From positions 44,853-50,745 of the forward strand of contig PMCA01000036.1 in the NCBI GenBank assembly GCA_003153935.1: DNA of 5,893 nucleotides. Direction: 5' to 3'. Made by a program: the position numbers and the translations under genes. The notes beneath the pieces are model-generated. The model was given only the letters and a program-made list of their open reading frames with translations, had not been told where the DNA came from and searched no databases. Source of the stretch: Elusimicrobiota bacterium. GTDB lineage: Bacteria > CAYTYR01 > UBA6262. Shown in pieces: positions 1 to 5,893 of this stretch. The stretch's first letter is position 1; every line of letters starts with the position of its first letter.

Positions 1-3000
1 CTCCTGTAAATCCTCCAACTTCGCAAACCTTTGATCATGATTTTGGCTTAATTAAAATAAACGTAAATATAGATGCTAGTTTTATAGCTGAAAAAGCTTA
101 TATTCTCTTAACAGATCCAACCGCTCCTGCCGGATATCAAAAAGTCCTAAAAAGTGTAGATTATCAAAATGTCATAAGCTATGACTGGGATTCTACAGAT
201 TATACTGATGACAAGACCTACACTATTAGGGTGCTGGCGGTAGATCACAATGGCAAGAGCTGGTCTAAAGATATACCAGTTTCCATAAATAATTATAAAG
301 ATGGCATAATAAATAACGATAAAGTATTATTTGTACCTGCTAATAAGACCTATGAATTGAACCAGGGAGATTATAAATATAGCAAGCAGATAATCGTGGA
401 ATCAGGTGGTACATTAATAACACATGGGATGGTCACTCTTGAGGCCCCATTTGTCAAGATTGATGGAACCTTAAACGCTATAAACGATCTTTCATACGGT
501 CAAGGCATGGGAGAGGTAGGCCATGTAATATATACAGATTCGACACATTATTTTATTACATCCTCCGGTTGTGCTAGTCATGGTGGGATGGGAGCACAGG
601 GAGACACTAATTATGATGGGTCCCTTGGCGGGTTCCCAGGATCAATATATGGAACAACGAACGGTTATAGCATTGAGCCGGGATCAGACTATAGAGTTCG
701 CTCAGGCCTAAATTCTTTTCAAGATAATTGGGGCGGCGGAGGCTTATTAATAAAAGCTGATTATAATATTCAAGGTGACGGTACTATCAATGCTGCTGGT
801 AATGGCGGGAGCGGTGGTGGCGTTTTATTGGATGCGCAAGATATTTTAATCTCTAATATTAATGTGAACGGTAGTTGCTCAGGGGGACGGATAAAAGAGT
901 TCTATTACAATAATTGCGCCACTCTATATTATGTACCTGGCTCAGGGTTGGGAAATGGCACCTATTATAAAGAAAAGAAGGATGACAATACTCCTCCAAT
1001 CAATCCCACTGGTATATATAGCTTTGCAAATGGCTACTCAGATATATGCCGTAATAATGAATGGACATCTAAAAACGCCTATATTCAGTGTCAAGATGCA
1101 AGTGATGGAACAGGGAGCGGTATAGCTCATTATCTTTATTATGTGGGTCCTGATCCAAACGGAGAACCCAAAGGGAATAGCCCGCTTTGGGAAACAATAT
1201 CATCAAATATTTATCCGGTTACATATTATAGGATTTCAACCGCTGATAAACAAAACAATATAAGTACTCCCGAAACTATATACACAGCAAAATATGATAA
1301 ATGGGGCCCATCTACTACTCAGTATGCAGTGGAAAATGGTAATTTAACACAATCTGTTAGATTTAAGTCCTCTGAATCTGATTGGATCAATCATGTATAT
1401 GACGCTGGTTGGACACCCGTTCAAACTAATTGGATCACTACCACACAGAGGCCGGATTGTTCTATGGAAGTATCAGACAAGTTCTTTTCATATGATGATA
1501 GGCATACATATGAAGAAAACAAATATTATGATGCCTCAGGCCTAAACAAAGATTCCGCTTACTACAGATATTCTACAGACAAAGGACAATCATGGAGTGA
1601 ATGGATAAAAGCGGATTGCACAGGTAGTAATGGCAGTAACAACTGGGAATATATAACTGCTCACAGCGTACCCTTTGATCAAGATAGTAAGGATCAGAAT
1701 CGAATTCAATACAAAATATCAGACATGGCCGGTAATGAAAGCGATCCCTTTGAAATCAGTAGTGTTAGAATAGATTCAAATCCCATCCAATTCAGCGGTT
1801 TGTTCCTGCCTTACCAAAATAGTTTAACCGGACCGACACCTACACTTAAAACCTATGTTTCTCCAAAGGATAGGGTTAACGCCAGCTCTATCATTACGGT
1901 AATTGACGGGCAAGCTATTTCTAACCAATATTCAACATTTGACCCCAGCGATGGATCTATTACAACCGTGATCCCAAGCAATCTCGCGCTAGGTCCAAGT
2001 GCTCACAAGTTTGAGATCAGCGTAGAAGACACAGTTGGATATAGAAGTTACCAGCAGCCCAGATACTTTACCGTAATTGTACCAAATGTATCTTTAACTT
2101 ATAATCCGCAAACATTTAAACGGGGTGATTCGGATACTGCCAGCCTGCATGTTGATGTTAGTAGTAATACAATAACATCTGCATACATGGAATTTACTAT
2201 TTCAACCAAGAAACATCTGGATAATGGAGAATCGACAGACGAAAATCTTTATGATTACAAGGGTTATATAGAGGTGCCTTATAATAATAATGCTGTTAAT
2301 TTTAAAGTGCCCGATTTTGCCGTATATGCTCCAATATTAACACTAAATATCTATTCAGATGACAGCAAGATGAACCTGTTGTACACACGGTCAGAATTAG
2401 TACCCCTAAAACTGCCCATCCTTAAGAACGTAACCGCAGACCAAATAAGCTATCCTGCATGTTATGTGAAGGGGGATAATAAGGTAACCTTCAAGATCAA
2501 GAATAACTCTATGATCGATAGTAATACATACTCAAATATCTTATACGCGACCCTATATGCCCAGGCACTCGACCAGAATAATTATAAAGTTTATAACACC
2601 ACCATAACCATTAACAATATGTTTGCCAATGAAACCAGAACCGTGGACGTTAACATTCCCATAGCTGATGTTCCCATATACGTGGAAAACCCAGCTTCTC
2701 CCAACTTGGCCTTAAAATATGCTTTAACAGTAGAGGATGCCTACACGCCATTGTATGCAGACGCAACCTCTATCCGATTCCCCAACGAATCAGTTACAAT
2801 GTCGGCTCTTAACATAGCAAATAATAGCCTCAATTTTAATATCTCCGTACAAGATGCCGGTAGTTTTAATCTTCCTGGTGTCAAATATGCAGTGCAAATT
2901 GACGCGCTCAATTACCAGGATAATAAAACTGTTGATATTATATCCAACCAATCCTTCAATAATAATTACACCATACCGATCCCCAGCAGCTTAGCTAAGG

Positions 3001-5893
3001 GAACTTATAAGATAAAAGTAACCCTGGAAGGTTCCAACAAGGTAGAAAAGGACTTTGACTGGAACTATGCCGGGCCGCAGGTCACTTTCCCGACCATGGA
3101 AAACTTTAAATTCTCCTCGGGTACAACTGGCCAGTTGGAAATCAATAACTCCGGTGGTATTGATACCACATTCCATTATCAGTTTAATATCTCCAAGACA
3201 GGGATTTCAAGGAATATAGGTCAGGGGCAGATAGTTTTAGCCGCGACTAATAAAAAGAATATATCTTTCACTATTCCCAATGACTTGGACCAGGGTTGGT
3301 ATTCCCTGCAATGCCAATATAACTTTGACTCTCCCAACGATTATGCCCAAAGTCAGCCCTATAGAGTTTATATAGACAAGGGGTTACCGCAAGCAAAGAT
3401 AGATACAGCCATACCTAAATGGAACTATAGTGCCAGTGAAAACGTGGTTATTAATAGTATGGCTGCCGGCATATCAAGCTCCAATAAAGTAAAAATAAAA
3501 GTTTATAAATATGCTGAAAAACACGAATCTTTCAATAATTTCGAAAATGGAAATGCCTGCGATGAGATCATCGCTGACCATAGTGATGTCTGGTTGGAGA
3601 CGGGCAGCTATGGTATGGGTGGACTATATCATTATAATTTGCAGGCAGCCAACTGGCAGAAAACGGCAATGCCTGTCGGTGCCGGGCATGGGAACGCTAT
3701 TGACAACGACTGTTTGTGGTGGAATACCGGCGTAGGCCTGGTCAGATATAACAAAGCATCTCTTCAATATGACCAGATCTATCCTGTGAGTGGATCTGCT
3801 CTATATCTGGATAGCGGCCAATATGTTTGGGAAGGATCGTATTCTGGTTTGGTTAAAACGGATATCTTTGTTCCAAAATCGCAAGTAACTTATACTAATT
3901 ACTCACCTAGTTATATTTATAGCGTTAATCCGGATGGGGCCAATTTACTATGCGGCAGTTATACCGGATTATATATATTCAATACTAAAACAACCCAATG
4001 GACGAGTTTCAACACCAGTAATGGTTTATCAAATAGCCAGGTGAACGATGCCAAAGCTATTGGGGATAATATCTGGTGCGCCACGCAAAACGGAATTACG
4101 AAGATCAATAAAACCACTAATCAGGCTGAAGTTTTTGATAAGTCAACCGGAACAGCACCCGTTAATATTTATAACCAGATCGTCTATGACAAGCCATATT
4201 TATGGTTTGTCGGGGTCGGATTGCAAAGATACAATACAAAGACCGGTGAATGGAAGCGGTATTACGAGAATGGGCAACTACAAAACTTCTCCGATCAGGT
4301 ATCCTACGGGACGACCGATGGGCAGAGCATATGGATAAGTGTTTATAATAAAGGAGTTGAACGAATAAAAACAACTGGTGACTTGGTTTATGAAAATTCT
4401 TTTGACCCCGCAGTCACCAGTTATAATTTAGGAAAGTTTACCGGCGGAGAATACGTGGTAGTCGCTGAATTAACTAATGCCGATAACTATGTACTGGCTT
4501 CTGCAAAAGACGGGTTCCTAGTCGAGACCCAGGATACTGTCCCGCCGACTACGGTAATCAGCACACTGGCCAGCCAATATCAAATAGCTAATAAGACTTA
4601 TATCCCTGATCAAACCCAATTTTACCTGGTAGCTGCTGATTCCGGGACACCCTCATCCGGGATAAATTATACCGAATATACAGTTGATGCTTCGTCTTGG
4701 ACTGTGTATACTTCTACCTTCACATTGAGTGGAGAAGGGGCGCATGCAATACAGTTCCGCAGTAAAGACAAAGCCGGGAACCTTGAGACTATTAAACAAG
4801 CCGCATATCTTATAGACTCAACTAAACCAACAGCTGACTGGAAGATAAACGATCTAACTTATCAATATATTGACGGCACCAATACCTATGTCAACAGCCA
4901 CAGCACTTTCACTTTTACCGCTGCCGACCCGTTATCCAAAAATGTGTCGTCAGGTATCAAGCGTTTGCAGTACCAGGTAGACGCTGGCAGCTTCATTATA
5001 ATCCCGTCAACATCCAGCGCTTCTGTGTCATTGAATCTTAAAGATGGTAAACACGCGATTACCTATAACAGCACCGATAACGTTGAGAACACAGGAACGG
5101 TTAAAACCTATTCCGCCATATTCGACGGTACTAAACCTGTTGTTAAAAGTACTTATCCGCTGAATAAAGGTAAAGTGCAAGCTAAGCAAGTAACAGCTAT
5201 TAAGGTTGCTTTCAGCGAGCCGGTTTTGAGCGTTAACTGGGCCAAGGATGTAACTATAACTGCTGATAAAGCAAACGCGACTAAAGACTTTACCATGAGT
5301 TATGATCCAGCCACCTATACCTTGAATATAAATGGCAAGCTCAAAAACAACACTCAATATGTTGTGATACTCAGTAAAAATATTTCAGACAGGGTGAAGA
5401 ATTATCTTGATCAATACCAGTTCAGTTTCCAGACCCTGGTAAGTGCCAAGGATGGCGGCACGATCGTTGATGAGGCCACTGGATTAACGCTGATCATCCC
5501 GCCCAATTCCTTGCCCATGGACGGATATTTCGAGATCAGCATTATTGCCCAGACCAACTTACCCAAACTACCCAAGCCCTTGCAGTGGCTGTTCGGTGGC
5601 AGACAAGCTTATCAGATAATATTCCGTGATATCAATGGCCAGATAGTGCAGGAACAGGTGAAGGAAGCCTTTAAGGTAGTCATATTACTTAAGAATCAAT
5701 GGGTAGCACTAACCTCAAGCCAAACACCTATGGATAAAATGGTGTACAAGGCCTATCAGGTAGGTAATGTAAACGATGCGATTGTCGAAACTGATAGCCA
5801 ACTCATCAGTTACAACGCGCAGAACAGCACTTTGCCGGCACCAGTGCTGTTGTCGTCAGCCAGCTACGATTCCGCGGCAGAGTCCATCACCGT
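1..5893 (+). CDS. Giant modular surface/secreted protein, partial at both ends
   Basis: One frame is open across the whole window (first full codon at base 3, last at 5889-5891), giving 1963 residues with no start or stop visible. The translation is rich in Asn, Ser, Thr, Tyr, Asp and Gly, poor in Cys (13), and has no long hydrophobic segment, as expected for an exported beta-rich protein. Recognisable modules in order are Ig-like, glycine-rich beta-helix-like, two Ig-like, CARDB/APHP-like stalk, eight-repeat Reg_prop-type propeller, two OmpL47-type, one SbsA/Big_5-type, one ZU5-like, and the start of another module. Any signal peptide lies upstream, and any sorting or anchoring domain lies downstream. 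No catalytic motif was seen. Known relatives are large, mostly uncharacterised surface proteins; adhesion or recognition is inferred. The reading frame is near certain and the function is not. Confidence 0.95.
3..293 (+). other. Domain: Ig-like module (residues ~1-97), N-terminal side cut
   Basis: The segment has the alternating pattern of a bacterial Ig-like beta-sandwich. A strand pair surrounds residues 14-36, and the closing strand is TYTIRVLAVDHNGKSW at residues 72-87. This resembles the common 'YTI-V-AVD-xxG' ending of bacterial Ig and cadherin-like repeats, in which a Gly-Asn or Asn-Gly turn follows the Asp. The Pro-rich opening PVNPPTSQT looks like an inter-domain linker, so the module may be nearly complete. 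It probably acts as a spacer. The specific Ig family cannot be assigned by eye. Confidence 0.55.
324..930 (+). other. Domain: glycine-rich beta-helix-like unit (residues ~108-310)
   Basis: The unit opens with KTYELNQGDYKYSKQIIVES and the turn SGGTLITHG (about residues 118-146), then LEAPFVKIDGTLNA (about 149-162), which read as successive short beta rungs. A glycine-rich stretch follows (about 166-247), including HGGMGAQG and WGGGG (243-247). The core repeats a rung pattern: LLIKADYNIQGDGTINAAGN, then GGSGGG (268-273), VLLDAQDILISNINVNG, and finally GGR at 294-296 before a Tyr-rich end. This order (GGG, hydrophobic-K-A, G-T-I-A-A-G, GGG, GGR) is a pattern I recall from large surface proteins of Myxococcota and several uncultured phyla, where the unit is usually uncharacterised. 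It may form a short right-handed parallel beta-helix, a fold often used to bind glycans. No catalytic residue set was identified. Confidence 0.6.
981..1319 (+). other. Domain: Ig-like module with SGI turn (residues ~327-439)
   Basis: The module begins with the linker DDNTPPINPTG (about residues 327-337), a typical Pro-rich opener of bacterial Ig-like repeats. DGTGSGIAHYLYYVG (368-382) matches the 'D-x-SGI-x-x-Y-x-Y' signature seen in fibronectin-like and OmpL47-like repeats. It closes with YYRISTADKQNNIS (408-421), the counterpart of the usual 'Y-I-x-A-D-xx-G-N' ending, with Asn in place of the Gly. Cys349 and Cys363 sit in the first strands. The probable role is as a spacer or binding module in the stalk. 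Domain borders are approximate. Confidence 0.55.
1320..1784 (+). other. Domain: Ig-like module with Cys pair and MAGN motif (residues ~440-594)
   Basis: The module shows PDCSMEVSD (484-492), then DASGLNKDSAYYRYSTDKGQ and SWSEW (511-534), ADCTGSNGS (537-545), VPFDQDSKDQN and ISDMAGNES (572-580), and ends at RIDSNP (589-594). This is a coherent Ig/fibronectin-like repeat type found in large surface proteins of uncultured bacteria: a 'SGL..YYxYSTDxGxSWSxW' strand pair and a closing 'I-x-D-x-AGN' strand. Cys486 and Cys539 flank the core and could form a disulfide in an oxidising, exported setting; that pairing is inferred. The module is larger than the OmpL47-type repeats further along because of the insert before the first Cys. 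Confidence 0.6.
1785..3540 (+). other. Region: stalk of diverged Ig/CARDB/APHP-like modules (residues ~595-1180)
   Basis: About five beta-sandwich-like units follow one another. Their approximate limits are 595-695, 697-803, 806-931, 933-1024 and 1026-1127, and a short sixth piece spans 1128-1180. Three carry the pattern in which a stretched beta strand ends in Asn-rich or small residues: VTFKIKNNS (828-836), LNFNISVQDAG (943-953) and LEINNSGG (1045-1052). That pattern is characteristic of CARDB and APHP domains, which are cell-adhesion-related Ig-like folds. The opener FKRGDSDTASLHVDV (705-719) fits the same class. Units are too diverged at sequence level to be recent duplications. The likely role is a rigid spacer that projects the propeller. 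Exact borders and family assignments need profile searches. Confidence 0.5.
3561..4526 (+). other. Domain: beta-propeller with eight Reg_prop-like repeats (residues ~1187-1508)
   Basis: Eight repeats end in Gly-hydrophobic-x-x-[Tyr/Ile/Phe]-[Asn/Asp]-like motifs: GLYHYN 1207, GLVRYN 1245, GLVKTD 1282, GLYIFN 1322, GITKIN 1364, GLQRYN 1406, GVERIK 1451 and GFLVET 1504 (positions of the Gly). Spacings are 38, 37, 40, 42, 42, 45 and 53 residues, as expected for propeller blades. A Trp stands five to ten residues before the Gly in six of the eight (W1197, W1240, W1276, W1358, W1401, W1444). TSNGLSNSQVNDAKAIGDNI followed by WCATQNGI is close to the classic two-component-regulator-propeller repeat. 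In that family the propeller senses or binds ligands in the periplasm; here no membrane segment or kinase domain is in view. A ligand-binding head is inferred. Confidence 0.85.
4533..4829 (+). other. Domain: OmpL47-type Ig-like repeat 1 (residues ~1511-1609)
   Basis: DTVPPTTVIS at 1511-1520 opens the repeat. SGINYTEYTVD (1552-1562), W1566 and LSGEGAHAIQFRSKDKAGN (1575-1593) follow, and DSTKP (1605-1609) starts the next repeat. This is the well-known 'D-x-x-PPxT ... SGxxxTEYxxD ... W-x-x-Y ... GEGxHxIxFRSxDxAGNxE' series annotated as the OmpL47-type beta-barrel or Ig-like domain. The family occurs as tandem spacers in secreted and surface proteins. It follows the propeller directly, with no linker beyond a few residues. 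Confidence 0.85.
4830..5123 (+). other. Domain: OmpL47-type Ig-like repeat 2, diverged (residues ~1610-1707)
   Basis: The same order is seen as in the preceding repeat, but more diverged: FTFTAADP (1636-1643), SSGIKRLQYQVDAG (1649-1662), then DGKHAITYNSTDNVEN (1681-1696), and DGTKP (1708-1712) as the start of the next module. The AGN turn of the first copy is replaced by N-V-E-N, and the 'TEY' strand by 'LQY'. The Asp-to-Asp spacing is 103 residues versus 94 in the first repeat, so the duplication is old. Confidence 0.75.
5124..5438 (+). other. Domain: SbsA/Big_5-type Ig-like module (residues ~1708-1812)
   Basis: DGTKPVVKSTYPLNKGKV opens the module. IKVAFSEPV (1733-1741) matches the 'I-x-V-x-FSEPV' core strand of the SbsA Ig-like (Big_5) family. 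The middle strand YTLNINGKLKNNTQYVVILS and the closing NISD (1793-1796) plus YQFSFQTL (1805-1812) match the family's 'L-xxN-T-x-Y-xVxL-xxxI-D' and 'F-x-FxT' elements. These domains usually stand in arrays on surface-layer and secreted proteins and have a structural role. Confidence 0.85.
5442..5834 (+). other. Domain: ZU5-like module (residues ~1814-1944)
   Basis: The module starts with AKDGGTIVDEATGLTLIIPP and NSLPMDGYFEISIIAQ (about 1815-1852), close to the 'GGxVxdxdGxxLxIPpgaL...xIxI' opening of ZU5-like and related surface beta-sandwich domains. The second half has QAYQIIFRDINGQIVQEQV (1868-1886), a hydrophobic strand FKVVILL, and a Trp-containing strand. This domain type is often found C-terminal to Big_5 modules in large bacterial surface proteins. 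The Big_5-to-ZU5-like order is conserved in my experience of such proteins, but I cannot confirm the family without a profile search. Confidence 0.55.
5835..5893 (+). other. Start of a further module, cut by the window end (residues ~1945-1963)
   Basis: PAPVLLSSASYDSAAESIT follows the ZU5-like module and reads as a Pro-containing linker into a new unit. What it becomes is not visible. In related proteins this place is often taken by an FlgD-like Ig or sorting domain, but nothing here shows it. Confidence 0.35.

Noticed and set aside
324-930. Glycine-rich segment as a collagen-like or PE-PGRS-like repeat
   Set aside because: There is no Gly-X-Y periodicity and no GGA/GGN tandem array. The Gly clusters alternate with hydrophobic rungs, which fits a beta-helix-like unit better.
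931-1125. Small + strand open frame of 64 codons
   Set aside because: It lies in another frame within the coherent long frame, has no family resemblance, and its sequence is explained by the modules read in the main frame.
2278-2300. AAT-rich run (TATAATAATAAT) as a promoter -10 box or slippage microsatellite
   Set aside because: It encodes Tyr-Asn-Asn-Asn in frame, is only three units long, has no paired -35 element, and lies mid-gene.
3511-4338. Two + strand open frames (3511-3735 and 4048-4338) as possible small genes
   Set aside because: Both overlap the propeller in a different frame. The main frame there shows eight regularly spaced blade motifs, so these are chance openings.
3561-4526. 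Propeller as a PQQ-dependent, NHL or kelch type
   Set aside because: The W-x(5-6)-G-[LIV]-x-[KR]-[YI]-N spacing and the NGL...V-x-D-x-W stretch fit the two-component-regulator-propeller repeat. PQQ (AxDxxTG), kelch (GG...W) and NHL (D...G..YVxD) signatures are not seen.
2991-5357. Three - strand open frames (2991-3176, 4162-4374, 5028-5357) as antisense genes
   Set aside because: None has a convincing ribosome binding site or domain, and all sit opposite well-supported coding sequence. The longest, 109 codons, lies opposite an OmpL47-type and Big_5 segment.

Overview
The whole window lies inside one giant protein-coding gene on the + strand. A single reading frame starts at the first complete codon at base 3 and runs to base 5891 without a stop. 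That is 1963 sense codons, with neither the true start nor the true stop in view. I translated this frame by hand from end to end and found no interruption or frameshift. There is no intergenic space, RNA gene, mobile element or CRISPR array. Below, residue n is the codon that begins at base 3n.

The product is a modular, secreted or cell-surface protein made of beta-rich domains. Reading from 5' to 3': an Ig-like module (about residues 1-97); a glycine-rich, beta-helix-like unit (about 108-310); two Ig-like modules, the second with a Cys pair and an MAGN motif (about 327-594); a long stalk of diverged Ig/CARDB/APHP-like modules (about 595-1180); an eight-repeat beta-propeller of the two-component-regulator-propeller (Reg_prop) type (about 1187-1508); two OmpL47-type Ig-like modules (about 1511-1708); an SbsA/Big_5-type Ig-like module (about 1708-1812); a ZU5-like domain (about 1814-1944); and the first residues of a further module at the cut end. 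No catalytic domain is recognisable. The most plausible role is a large surface adhesin or recognition protein with the propeller as a possible ligand-binding head, but that is inference from architecture.

The organism cannot be named from this window. The standard bacterial code fits: TGG encodes Trp and there is no in-frame TGA. The composition is moderately AT-rich, and the combination of OmpL47, CARDB, Big_5, ZU5-like and glycine-rich modules recalls giant surface proteins of Gram-negative-type bacteria, including uncultured lineages such as Omnitrophica, Elusimicrobia or Margulisbacteria and also Myxococcota. I hold that placement at low confidence.

Hand counts of four 240-base samples show GC rising along the gene: about 36% (1-240), 35% (1201-1440), 42-43% (3001-3240) and 46% (5461-5700). 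This could mean the two halves have different histories, or only that amino-acid composition differs.
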